This document shows positions 1 through 9,222 of a stretch of 53,355 bases of DNA, in pieces. Source of the stretch: Planktothrix serta PCC 8927 (GTDB lineage: Bacteria; Cyanobacteriota; Cyanobacteriia; Cyanobacteriales; Microcoleaceae); NCBI RefSeq assembly GCF_900010725.2, contig NZ_LR734865.1, forward strand, positions 1 through 53,355, written 5' to 3'. A model generated the notes under the pieces. That model worked only from the letters and a program-made list of their open reading frames with translations. It had not been told where the DNA came from and made no database searches. Each line of letters starts with the position of its first letter. Position 1 is the stretch's first letter. A program made the translations under genes and the position numbers.

Positions 1-8
1 TCTTTCTT

Positions 9-28
9 AACCCGTTTTAACGGGTTTT
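9..28. terminator. Possible terminator hairpin at window start
   Basis: Arms AACCCG and CGGGTT are separated by six bases and followed by a short T run. It probably ends transcription of a gene lying before the window. The remainder of the first 194 bases holds no ORF of note; around positions 80-104 there is a GC-rich stretch (gcgcgcctcgcccctac) of the kind dispersed between cyanobacterial genes. Confidence 0.4.
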
Positions 29-194
29 AGCTTTGAGCCTGAAATTGATTTCAAGGCTTTTGGCGTTAAGTTGACACGGATGGGCGCGCCTCGCCCCTAC
101 GAGGAATTGGATTTTAAGTCTGATGTACAACTGATTTAGACTTGCTATATATTAGAAATATTTTTAAACGGTGAACGCCTGACTACGATTTTTT

Positions 195-1817
195 ATGAAG
201 AAATACGAAATAATTCAACGTTTATTATTAACAGGAATAGGCGGAGTTTTAATGGGGCTCGCTACAGAACCCTGGGGGTTTTGGGGGTTTGCTTGGGTAG
301 CATTAGTTCCTTTATGGGTTAATTTTTTTACCCTTCCTAACCCCGTAGAAACGCGCCAGGGTGCGACTCTAAAATTCCCGTTAATATTAGCGTTTGTTTG
401 GGGAATTTGCTATTACGGAATCGCCTTATTTTGGATTACTGGAATTCACCCGATGACCTGGTTAGGAGTAACTTGGTTAGCCAGTTTAGCTATTGCTTTA
501 TTTGCTTGGAGTTTTATTACCCTTTGGGGCACGGCTTTAGTTATTATTTGGGCGGGATTATTTTTAATTTTATCGAGTAAACTTTCTCAACGAGTCTCTA
601 CAATTTCCCTCGCTTTCACACGAGTTTTAATCGCAACAGCGTTATGGTGTGGCTTAGAATCTTTGTGGAGTTCAGGCGCTTTATGGTGGTCTTCTTTATC
701 CTATACCCAAAGCTTCGGGAATTTAATAATTTTACAATTAGGTCAAATTTCTGGCCCCACAACAATTACCGCCCTATTATTAATTGTGAATGGGTTAATT
801 GCCGAAAGTGTAATCTTAAATCAGAATAAATCTGGAATTTTAGGAATTAATCATCATCATCAAAAATCCTATTTTTTATCCAGTTTAGCGTTATTTATTC
901 TCCTAATAACTCATGGAATCGGATTAACTTTGTATAATCGCCCTTTGCAAAATAACCCCGAACAGGCGTTAAAAATTGGGATTATTCAAGGAAATATCCC
1001 CAATGAAATTAAATTAAATTATTCAGGATATTTAAAAGCTTTAAATGGGTATACGACTGGATATATAACCTTAGCTAATCAAGGCGTAGACCTGGTAGTG
1101 ACGCCCGAAACAGCCCTACCTTTTTTTTGGACTGATGCTAACCTCCGAGAAAATAGTGCTTTTTATCAAGCAATTTTAAACAAAAAAGTTCCGGCTTTAG
1201 TCGGAGGTTTTGCCTCAAAATTAGGAGGATATACAAATAGTTTATTTGCGATAGATGGAGGAGGTGATATTATTAGTGAATATGATAAAGTTAACTTGGT
1301 TCCTTTAGGAGAATTTATTCCTTTTAGTGAAATTTTAGGACAATTTATTCGCCGATTATCTCCTTTAGAAGCCACTTTAATTCATGGCAAACCCGGTCAA
1401 GAATTTCAAACCCCTTTTGGTCAAGTAACGGTAGGAATTTGTTATGATTCTGCGTTTGCGAACCATTTTCGTCGCCAAACTGCCACAGGGGGAGAATTTA
1501 TAATTACGGCGTCTAATGATGCTCACTACTCCTCTACAATGTTAACTCAACATCATGCCCTCGATGTGATGCGAGCGATTGAAAATCATCGTTGGACAAT
1601 TCGAGCAACTAATACAGGATATTCAGCCGTTGTTGACCCCCAGGGGAGAACTCGATGGATTTCAAATCACAATACTTATGAACTCTATGCTGATACAATT
1701 TATCGTAATCAGACTCAAACCCTCTATGTACGTTGGGGAGATTGGCTCATGCCTGTATTATTAATTCTAGGAACAACCGTATTTTTTACTAAAATTGATA
1801 TTTTTCCATCAATTTAA
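195..1817 (+). CDS. lnt: Apolipoprotein N-acyltransferase Lnt
   Basis: Catalyses the last step of lipoprotein maturation, N-acylation of the diacylglyceryl-modified N-terminal cysteine, in the cytoplasmic membrane. The 540-residue length fits the family. The first ~240 residues are several hydrophobic membrane segments, followed by a nitrilase-type domain (about 265-505) and a last membrane segment near the C-terminus. The catalytic Glu-Lys-Cys triad can be placed: E305 in TPETALP, K365 in YDKVNLVPLGEF and C416 in VGICYDS. The gene stands alone; the next gene starts about 110 bases downstream. Residues ~51-60 (VETRQGATL) are encoded by a degenerate copy of a 28-bp palindromic repeat found elsewhere in the window, so this loop may be a repeat insertion. 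Confidence 0.93.
   Translation: MKKYEIIQRLLLTGIGGVLMGLATEPWGFWGFAWVALVPLWVNFFTLPNPVETRQGATLKFPLILAFVWGICYYGIALFWITGIHPMTWLGVTWLASLAIALFAWSFITLWGTALVIIWAGLFLILSSKLSQRVSTISLAFTRVLIATALWCGLESLWSSGALWWSSLSYTQSFGNLIILQLGQISGPTTITALLLIVNGLIAESVILNQNKSGILGINHHHQKSYFLSSLALFILLITHGIGLTLYNRPLQNNPEQALKIGIIQGNIPNEIKLNYSGYLKALNGYTTGYITLANQGVDLVVTPETALPFFWTDANLRENSAFYQAILNKKVPALVGGFASKLGGYTNSLFAIDGGGDIISEYDKVNLVPLGEFIPFSEILGQFIRRLSPLEATLIHGKPGQEFQTPFGQVTVGICYDSAFANHFRRQTATGGEFIITASNDAHYSSTMLTQHHALDVMRAIENHRWTIRATNTGYSAVVDPQGRTRWISNHNTYELYADTIYRNQTQTLYVRWGDWLMPVLLILGTTVFFTKIDIFPSI
345..372. repeat. Degenerate 28-bp palindromic repeat inside lnt
   Basis: The arms GTAGAAACGCGCC and GTGCGACTCTAA are imperfectly complementary. 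Length (28 bp) and outer sequence match the palindromes at 11115-11142 and 20227-20254, which have GTAGAGACG...CGTCTCTAC ends. It lies in the coding region for a loop between early membrane segments of Lnt. Confidence 0.45.
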
Positions 1818-1929
1818 TCACACGCTCTTAATAGTTCGATGTCATCCAAACTTCTCTTGAAAAAGTGTTCAGGAGTTTTTCATTCCCTATTCCCTGCTAT
1901 AACTTTTGATCAACAATTCACAAATAACC

Positions 1930-3051
1930 ATGATCAAGCCTAATTCAATCCTGATTGTGGATGATGAACCGGATGTTTTTGATGTTTTGGAAGGAATTCT
2001 GTTCCGAGAAGGATATCAATTACATTATGCCTCTAATAGTTTTGAGGTATTTAATTTTTTAGCATCTAGTTTACCGGATCTGATTTTATTAGATGTGATG
2101 ATGCCCGATTGTGATGGCATGGATATCTGTCGCCAAATTAAACAAATTCCTGAATTGAATCCGATTCCAATTATTATGATTACGGCACTAAATTGCAAAG
2201 AAACGTTAGCACAATGTTTAGATGTAGGAGCAGAAGATTTTATTGGAAAACCAATGAGTGCGCTAGAAGTTAGAGCCAGAGTTCGTTCAATGCTACGACT
2301 CAAAAAACAGCATGATCAGTTAGAAACAGCCCGTCAAAAGTTAGAACAATTGTTACAATTACGCGAAGATATGGCTTATGCTGTGATTCACGATCTGAGA
2401 AATCCAGTGGTGGCGATTGGATTAGGCTGTGAACTCCTTAGCCTAACAAATCTAACAGAAAAACAAGCCCAAAAAGTGGATCAAATTGCTAGTTCAGGAC
2501 GACAGTTGAACAACCTGATTAATTCCTTGTTATTAATGGCGAAACTAGAATCAGGGAAAGAACTGCTCAATCCTCAACCTGTTAATCTCTCTGTGATGCT
2601 GCAAGCTGTTGTCAATGAATTTGAAGCCCAAACTATAAAAAAGAAAATCCACCTCACCGCTACAATTCCAGAAGCTAAACGGTTAGTAATTGCTGATCCC
2701 GATTTAATCAAGCGGGTACTGGAAAATTTACTGAATAATGCCATTAAATTTTCCCCCTCAAATAGTTGGGTTTCAATGGAAGTTGAATATCCAGTAGACA
2801 CTAACACCGTTAAAGTTCATGTTCGGGATTCAGGAAGGGGAGTTAAAGATGAAATCAAGCAACATATTTTTGAAAAATATGAAATTGGTCAACGCTTTGA
2901 AGGGGTTAATCAAACTGGATTAGGATTAGCCTTTTGTAAAATGGTGATTGATGCTCATCAAGGTTGGCTTTCAATTACAGATAATCAACCCAACGGCGCG
3001 ATTTTTACCCTGGAATTGAAAGCAAAAGATCAGCCCCTTCTTAATTCTTAA
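1930..3051 (+). CDS. Response-regulator/histidine kinase hybrid (REC-HisKA-HATPase)
   Basis: Soluble two-component protein of 373 residues. An N-terminal receiver domain (about 6-122) has the acidic pair DDE, phospho-acceptor D55 in LLLDVMMPD and a conserved lysine in IGKPMS. A short coiled coil leads to HisKA with phospho-acceptor His in AVIHDLRNP, then an HATPase domain with N box (NLLNNAIKFS), DSGRG and GLGLAF glycine boxes. An upstream in-frame TTG at 1906 would add eight residues; ATG 1930 is preferred because the receiver fold starts directly after it. There is no DNA-binding output. The gene ends 11 bases before the giant kinase that follows, so the two are probably co-transcribed, and this protein may relay its phosphate. 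Confidence 0.85.
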   Translation: MIKPNSILIVDDEPDVFDVLEGILFREGYQLHYASNSFEVFNFLASSLPDLILLDVMMPDCDGMDICRQIKQIPELNPIPIIMITALNCKETLAQCLDVGAEDFIGKPMSALEVRARVRSMLRLKKQHDQLETARQKLEQLLQLREDMAYAVIHDLRNPVVAIGLGCELLSLTNLTEKQAQKVDQIASSGRQLNNLINSLLLMAKLESGKELLNPQPVNLSVMLQAVVNEFEAQTIKKKIHLTATIPEAKRLVIADPDLIKRVLENLLNNAIKFSPSNSWVSMEVEYPVDTNTVKVHVRDSGRGVKDEIKQHIFEKYEIGQRFEGVNQTGLGLAFCKMVIDAHQGWLSITDNQPNGAIFTLELKAKDQPLLNS

Positions 3052-3062
3052 TTCTTAAATTT

Positions 3063-6000
3063 ATGTCTAGCGATTCTGATACCCTTTTGGTTTTTCCTCT
3101 ACAAAAAGCCATCACCACTGATCCTCTGATCGTGACGCCAGAAACTCCGGTAATTGAAGCGATCGCCATCCTCAACCAAGCTCAAACTTTCTGTTCCTTA
3201 AGCCTGAATTCCTTAGAAGTTAGTCAGGGAAAAACCTGTTTAATTGTTACTGAAAATAACCGACCTATTGGGATATTAACCCATCGGGATATTGTGCGTT
3301 TAATTGCTCAACGGATCACCCTAGAAGGTCTGACGGTCGCGGAAGTGATGACTCAACCTGTGATCACCCTTGAACAAACTGAATTTACCAATTTGAGTGC
3401 GACTTTAAACTTATTAAACCAGCATAGAATTCGTCATTTACCTCTGGTGGATATAGAGGGGAAATTGGTGGGTTTACTCACCCATCGAGATTTGCGAAAT
3501 TCCCTAGAACCGACGGATTTATTAAAACTAAGAACCATTGAAGAGGTGATGACTTCAACAGTTGTCCAAGCACCCGCCACAATTTCCTTATTAGAACTGA
3601 CTGAATTAATGAGTTCTGCTCACGTTAGTTGTGTGGTTTTAGTTGAGGAAAAAATCTGCAATGGAGATGAATTAAAATTTCCTGTGGGTCTGCTGACTGA
3701 AGGGGATATTCTCAAGTTTCAAGCATTAGGTTTAAGTTGGAATATCGAAGCTCAAACGGTGATGAGTAATCCTCTGTGTTGTCTCCGACCTAATGATACA
3801 TTATTATCGGCTCATCTGTTGATGCAGCAACGCCACATTCATCGAATACCAATTGTAGGTGATCAAGGTGAACTGATCGGAATTATTACTCCTACGAGTA
3901 TTTTACAGGCAATTAACCCGATTGATTTATTACAATTAGTTGATGTATTACAGCAAAAAGTCACTCAATTAGAAGCGGAAAAACTGCAATTACTCCAAAG
4001 TCAAAATATCAAACTTGAAGAAAAAATTCAAAAACGGACAGAAGCGTTAAAACTAGCGAATCAACGATTGCAATCTGAGATCCAAGAACGAAGTTTAATT
4101 GAAGCCAAAATTGCCTTCCAAGCTTCACTTTTAGATCAAGTCCGAAATGCGATTATTGCCACGGACTTAAACGGAAAAATCATCTATTGGAATCAATACG
4201 CAGAAACCTTATATCAGTGGAAAGCGAAAGAAGCCGTCGGAAAAAATGTTATTGATTTTTTTGTTCCCCTGGATTATCAAAATTTAGCAGAAGAAATTGT
4301 TGAGGAAGTGATAAAAAAAGGATATTGGGAAGGAGAATTTACCACCTCTCGTAAAGATGGGAGTACCTTACCGATTCATGTTTTTGATACTTTAATTCGA
4401 GATCAAGCGGGAAATCCAATGGGTTTAATTGGGATTAGTTTTGATATTACTGAACGTAAACAAGCGGAACAAAAATTACAGCAACAGGTACAACGGGAAC
4501 GGCTTTTTTACCAAACGGCTCTCCATATTCGTCAATCTCTGAATTTAACAGATATTCTCAATAATGCAGTGGTACATATTCGCAGTATTCTCAATTGTGA
4601 TCGGGTTGTTGTTTATCAATTTGATCCCCTATTTAATGGCATGATTCGGGCGGAATCTGTTGCTGAAGGTTGGATGTCTAGTTTGGGGATATATTTGGAA
4701 GATACTTGTTTTAAAACCGGAGGTGTTGTCCATTATTTGCAGGGGAAAAAAACGGTTATTTATGATCTGGAAACGGCTGATTTAACGGAATGTCATAAAC
4801 AGCTATTAAATCAATTTGAGGTCAAAGCTAATCTAGTTGTACCCATTATCATTCAACCTCAAGATCGAGAAACTGGGAATTCTCTTTGGGGGTTATTAAT
4901 TGCACATCAATGTTCTGCTCCTCGAAATTGGCATTCCACAGAATTAGAATTATTAGATGAAATTGCTGTTCAACTTTCATTAGGAATTCAACAATCATTA
5001 CTTTATCAAACAGCCCAAACCGAACTTCAGGAACGCCAAAAAGTTGAACAAAAATTAAGACTTCTGAATCAAGAATTAGAAACAAGAATTCTGGATCGAA
5101 CCGCTAAATTAGAACGTCAAGAACGTAAATCTCGTCTATTTGCAGAAATCGCTTTAAAAATTCGTCAATCTTTAGATATCAACCAAATTTTACAAACTAC
5201 TGTCACCGAAGTTCAAAAGATTTTAGATTGCGATCGCCTATTAATTTATCGCGTTTTTTCTAATGGAACAGGACGAGCGATCGCCGAAAGTGTATTACCC
5301 GGATGGCGTTCCATTCTCAATGTTAACTTTCCCGAAGAAGTTTTTCCCCCAGAGTATCAACAACTCTATCGTCATGGAACTGTAAAAGCCATTGCAGATA
5401 TTGATCAAACCTATCAAGAAGTAACACCTTGTTTAGTCGAATTTCTACAGGAATGGCGCGTTAAAGCAAAATTAGTAGTTCCGATTTTACAAAATGATTA
5501 TTTTTGGGGATTTATGATTGCTCATCACTGTACTTGTCCTCGACAATGGACAGAATTTGAAATTGAACTGATGCGAGAAATAGCCGATCAAGTGGGTGTG
5601 GCTTTAGAACAAGCTCAATTAGTAGAAACCATTCGAGAACGAGAACAATTTATTGAAAGGATTGCGGATAATAGCCCGAATATTTTATATATTTATGATT
5701 TAGCGCAAAACCGTACTATTTATAGTAGCCAATCTTTAACCCCAATTCTAGGATATACCACCCTAGAAATATCTGAAATGGGTGATGATTTCTTGACGAT
5801 TTTTCATCCTGATGATCAAGAAACGGTGCGTCAACATCTTCAACAAACCGCCCAACTTAAGGATCGAGAAACTGATTATATTGAGTATCGAATTCAGCAT
5901 CGAAATGGAGAATGGTTATGGTTTTCGAGTCATGGGACTGTTTTTAAACGAGATCAACAAGGTAATACTCAACAAATTTTAGGGGTCGCTCAAAATATTA

Positions 6001-8222
6001 CCGATCGCAAACAAGCCGAATTAGACTTATATCAAAGCCATCAAATTTTAGAAGCCATTAGTTATGCTCAAGCTCAATTTATTACCGATGGAGATTCCCA
6101 TTTACTCTTTGAAAATTTACTATCTTCCGTCTTAAAATTAACTGAAAGTCAGTATGCTTTTATGGGAGAAGTCTTCTCTCGCCAGAATGGGGAAGCTTAT
6201 CTGGAAGAATATTATATGAAAAAACAAGGAAATCCCTATTTAGAGATTCATCCCATGACTCATAGAGTCTGTCACCTAGAACTCGACCCTGGAAAAGGGG
6301 AAAAACAGGCGCAAAATTTTAATATAAAAGGATTGTTTTGCACTGTAATTTTAGCGGGTAAACCTGTGGTTATTAATTCCCATCCTATTAACTCAATATC
6401 CACCGAAAATTTACCTCAAGATTATCTGTCTTTTACAGCATTTTTAGGGATACCCTTTTATACTCATAAGGAATTATTGGGAGTGGTTTGTGTCGCCAAC
6501 CGACCCGGAGGTTATGATCAAAATTTGATTAATTATTTGCAACCTTTCTTAGCCACTTGTAGTAATATTATTGAAGCGGATAGAATTGAACGCTTGCATC
6601 AAAAAGTCGAAGATAATTTAAAACGTCAATTAGCGGCGGTAGAGGCTTCAATCGATGGCATTTCTATTTTAAAAAATGAAGAATATATTTATGTCAACAA
6701 TTCCCACTTAAAACTCTTTGGGTATAGCCATCCTGATGAATTATTGGGTAAAAGTTGGCGAGTTCTCTACACACCGGATGTGGTAGAATGGTTTGAAGAA
6801 AATGTATTTCCCCTTTTAACACAACAAAAATTTTGGCGAGGAGAAACGATTGCCTTAAGAAAAGATGGTACAACATTTAATCAAGAAGTTTCCTTAACAG
6901 TGACAGAAGATGGGGATTATATTTGTGTTTTTCAAGATATTAGTGAACGACAAGCTGCCCTACGAGAACGCAAAAATGCTGAAAATCAACTGCGTCAAAC
7001 CAATGAACAATTAGCGATCGCTAACGCTCAACTCGCCCGTGCATCCCGTCTTAAAGATGAATTTCTAGCGAACATGAGTCATGAACTGCGAACACCCCTC
7101 AACTCAATTTTAGGAATGTCAGAAGTTTTACAAGAAGGAACCTTTGGAGAATTAACTGACCAACAAAATCAAGCTTTAGCAATGATTCACAGAAATGGAA
7201 AACACTTACTCGAACTAATTAATGATATTCTCGATCTCTCCAAAATTGAAGCCGGAAAATTCGACTTAGAACGCTCTCCCGTTTCTGTTAATGAACTCTG
7301 TCAAAACAGTTTAAGCTTTGTCAAACAACAAGCCCATCAAAAAAATATTCGACTAAGTTATCAAATTGAAGATGTTACAGAAGCACTGAATGTTGATGAA
7401 CGTCGAATGCGTCAGGTGTTAATTAATTTACTCAATAATGCGGTAAAATTTACCCCCGAAGGCGGGCGAGTTCGACTCGAAGTTCGAGGAGATCTTCAGG
7501 AACAAACGATTAGTTTTTCTGTAATTGATAATGGCATTGGGATTACACCCGAAGATCAATCTCGACTGTTTCAAGCCTTTATTCAAATTGATAGCCGTTT
7601 ATCTCGACGTTATGAAGGCACTGGTTTAGGATTAGTGTTAGTAAAAAAACTGGTGGAAATGCACGGGGGTACAGTGAAGATTGACAGTCAATTGGGAAAA
7701 GGCAGTTGCTTTACGCTCACGCTTCCTTGGACTCCTCTATCTTGGGGAGAATATCCAATATTAACTCCAACAGAACTTTTAGATAAATCTCCTGCTTCTC
7801 GAAGTGCTTCTAAGGGCTTAAAACGTCCTTTAATTCTATTAGCTGAAGATAATTCTGATAATATTCATACCTTGCTTAATTATTTACAAGCAAAAGGGTT
7901 TGATGTAGAAGTGGCTCGAAATGGGATTGAAGCGGTTCAAAAAGCTCGTGATTTGCATCCGCAGGTGATTTTAATGGATATTTCTATGCCCGAAATGGAC
8001 GGTTTAGAAGCCACACGCCAAATTCGGGCTGATCCACAACTGGCGACCCTTCCCATCATTGCATTAACAGCTTTAGCCATGCAGGGTGATCGAGAACAAT
8101 GTTTAGCGGCTGGCGTTAATGAATATCTTCCTAAACCCGTCCAACTTCGACAATTAATTCAGTTAATTCAAAGTCTAATCTTAGAAAAAAAAGCCAAGGA
8201 ATTAGTCAATGAACAGAAATAA
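3063..8222 (+). CDS. Multi-sensor hybrid histidine kinase with CBS, PAS, GAF and candidate cyanobacteriochrome domain
   Basis: Large cytoplasmic sensor of 1719 residues with no membrane segment. Domain order: four CBS motifs (about 8-285; adenine-nucleotide sensing in this family), coiled coil (290-345), PAS (345-470), GAF1 (485-655), GAF2 (690-855), PAS (860-985), GAF3 (1000-1175), PAS (1185-1300), HisKA with H1340 in MSHELRTP, HATPase (N box NLLNNAVKFTPE, GTGLGL), and C-terminal receiver with D1639 in LMDISMPEMDG. GAF1 has a DTCF motif (C549) and a Cys-His pair (C577-H578) followed by FEVKANLVVPI. These are the two bilin-linking cysteines of DXCF-type cyanobacteriochromes. GAF2 keeps a Cys at the canonical position (C790) but with Leu instead of His. 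The gene overlaps the binding-protein gene downstream by 14 bases, so translation is likely coupled. Light and energy-state sensing is an inference. Confidence 0.88.
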   Translation: MSSDSDTLLVFPLQKAITTDPLIVTPETPVIEAIAILNQAQTFCSLSLNSLEVSQGKTCLIVTENNRPIGILTHRDIVRLIAQRITLEGLTVAEVMTQPVITLEQTEFTNLSATLNLLNQHRIRHLPLVDIEGKLVGLLTHRDLRNSLEPTDLLKLRTIEEVMTSTVVQAPATISLLELTELMSSAHVSCVVLVEEKICNGDELKFPVGLLTEGDILKFQALGLSWNIEAQTVMSNPLCCLRPNDTLLSAHLLMQQRHIHRIPIVGDQGELIGIITPTSILQAINPIDLLQLVDVLQQKVTQLEAEKLQLLQSQNIKLEEKIQKRTEALKLANQRLQSEIQERSLIEAKIAFQASLLDQVRNAIIATDLNGKIIYWNQYAETLYQWKAKEAVGKNVIDFFVPLDYQNLAEEIVEEVIKKGYWEGEFTTSRKDGSTLPIHVFDTLIRDQAGNPMGLIGISFDITERKQAEQKLQQQVQRERLFYQTALHIRQSLNLTDILNNAVVHIRSILNCDRVVVYQFDPLFNGMIRAESVAEGWMSSLGIYLEDTCFKTGGVVHYLQGKKTVIYDLETADLTECHKQLLNQFEVKANLVVPIIIQPQDRETGNSLWGLLIAHQCSAPRNWHSTELELLDEIAVQLSLGIQQSLLYQTAQTELQERQKVEQKLRLLNQELETRILDRTAKLERQERKSRLFAEIALKIRQSLDINQILQTTVTEVQKILDCDRLLIYRVFSNGTGRAIAESVLPGWRSILNVNFPEEVFPPEYQQLYRHGTVKAIADIDQTYQEVTPCLVEFLQEWRVKAKLVVPILQNDYFWGFMIAHHCTCPRQWTEFEIELMREIADQVGVALEQAQLVETIREREQFIERIADNSPNILYIYDLAQNRTIYSSQSLTPILGYTTLEISEMGDDFLTIFHPDDQETVRQHLQQTAQLKDRETDYIEYRIQHRNGEWLWFSSHGTVFKRDQQGNTQQILGVAQNITDRKQAELDLYQSHQILEAISYAQAQFITDGDSHLLFENLLSSVLKLTESQYAFMGEVFSRQNGEAYLEEYYMKKQGNPYLEIHPMTHRVCHLELDPGKGEKQAQNFNIKGLFCTVILAGKPVVINSHPINSISTENLPQDYLSFTAFLGIPFYTHKELLGVVCVANRPGGYDQNLINYLQPFLATCSNIIEADRIERLHQKVEDNLKRQLAAVEASIDGISILKNEEYIYVNNSHLKLFGYSHPDELLGKSWRVLYTPDVVEWFEENVFPLLTQQKFWRGETIALRKDGTTFNQEVSLTVTEDGDYICVFQDISERQAALRERKNAENQLRQTNEQLAIANAQLARASRLKDEFLANMSHELRTPLNSILGMSEVLQEGTFGELTDQQNQALAMIHRNGKHLLELINDILDLSKIEAGKFDLERSPVSVNELCQNSLSFVKQQAHQKNIRLSYQIEDVTEALNVDERRMRQVLINLLNNAVKFTPEGGRVRLEVRGDLQEQTISFSVIDNGIGITPEDQSRLFQAFIQIDSRLSRRYEGTGLGLVLVKKLVEMHGGTVKIDSQLGKGSCFTLTLPWTPLSWGEYPILTPTELLDKSPASRSASKGLKRPLILLAEDNSDNIHTLLNYLQAKGFDVEVARNGIEAVQKARDLHPQVILMDISMPEMDGLEATRQIRADPQLATLPIIALTALAMQGDREQCLAAGVNEYLPKPVQLRQLIQLIQSLILEKKAKELVNEQK

Positions 8223-9222
8223 AATTCACGCGGAAAAAATGCAAAAGCAAATCTATTTATTTTTAATCGGGATCTTGATCTGTATGAGTTTAGGAATATT
8301 AGTCAGTTGTTTTCAACAACCGACAACACCCCTTCTCGTCGGTAGTAACAATTGGCCCGGTTTCGCGCCTTTATATTTAGCCGAGCAGTTAGGTTATTAT
8401 AAAAACAGTTCTATTAAAATTGTAGATTATCCTTCCACAACTGAAATTAATCGTGCTATTCGCAGTGGGGATTTACAAGTCGGAGGAATCAGTCTTGATG
8501 AAACATTACTATTAGCCGAAACTTTTCCAGAAATTCGGCTAATTCTGCTGATTGATTTATCTAATGGTGCTGATGTTATCCTGGGAAAACCGCAGTTAAA
8601 AACTCTATCCGATATTCAAGGAAAAAAAGTCGGGGTAGAAAATACAGCATTAGGGGCTTATATGCTGAGTCGGGGACTTGATCAAGCGGGACTTTCGGTG
8701 CAAGATATTATCATTGTTTCTTTAGGGTACTCTGAACATGAATCAGCGTTTAAAGAGGGTGAAATTGATGCCGTTGTTACCTTTGAACCTACTCGTTCTA
8801 AATTAATCGAAACTGGGGCTAACGTTTTATTTGACAGTAGTAAAATTCCGGGTGAAATTATTGATGTATTGGTGGTGCGTCAAGATATCTTAAAGACTCA
8901 GCCTAAAGATTTAGAACAATTAGTTCGCGGTTGGTTTATGGCCTTAGATTATCTCAAAAATCAACCGGAAAGTGCGGCTCAAATTATGGCAAAACGGGGA
9001 GGAATCAAGCCAACGGAATTTTTATCTTCTCTGAAACTGCTAAAATTCTTTACTCCCACAGAGAATCAAAAACTCCTCTCTCAAACTGATCCGAGGCTAG
9101 TTTATTCTTCTCAAGAATTAGCAAAATTGATGAAAGAAAAGAAACTACTCAACTCGAATATTAGATTTTCATCTTTGTTGGATGATCGTTTTGTGAATCA
9201 ACTTTCTAAATCCCAGCAATGA
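8209..9222 (+). CDS. Orphan ABC-type substrate-binding lipoprotein (NMT1/SsuA-like)
   Basis: Periplasmic binding protein of 337 residues. A hydrophobic signal segment (about 13-33) ends in a lipobox LVSC, so the mature protein should be a lipoprotein. The body has the NMT1/THI5/SsuA-like pattern: NNWPGFAPLYLAEQLG near the N-terminus, GKKVGVE, and EIDAVVTFEP. This family binds sulfonates, taurine, nitrate or pyrimidine precursors; the ligand cannot be told here. No permease or ATPase gene is adjacent. The gene overlaps the upstream hybrid kinase by 14 bases and the downstream membrane kinase by four (ATGA), so it is likely a sensory subunit that presents ligand to the periplasmic domain of that kinase. 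That role is an inference from context. Confidence 0.8.
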   Translation: MNRNKIHAEKMQKQIYLFLIGILICMSLGILVSCFQQPTTPLLVGSNNWPGFAPLYLAEQLGYYKNSSIKIVDYPSTTEINRAIRSGDLQVGGISLDETLLLAETFPEIRLILLIDLSNGADVILGKPQLKTLSDIQGKKVGVENTALGAYMLSRGLDQAGLSVQDIIIVSLGYSEHESAFKEGEIDAVVTFEPTRSKLIETGANVLFDSSKIPGEIIDVLVVRQDILKTQPKDLEQLVRGWFMALDYLKNQPESAAQIMAKRGGIKPTEFLSSLKLLKFFTPTENQKLLSQTDPRLVYSSQELAKLMKEKKLLNSNIRFSSLLDDRFVNQLSKSQQ

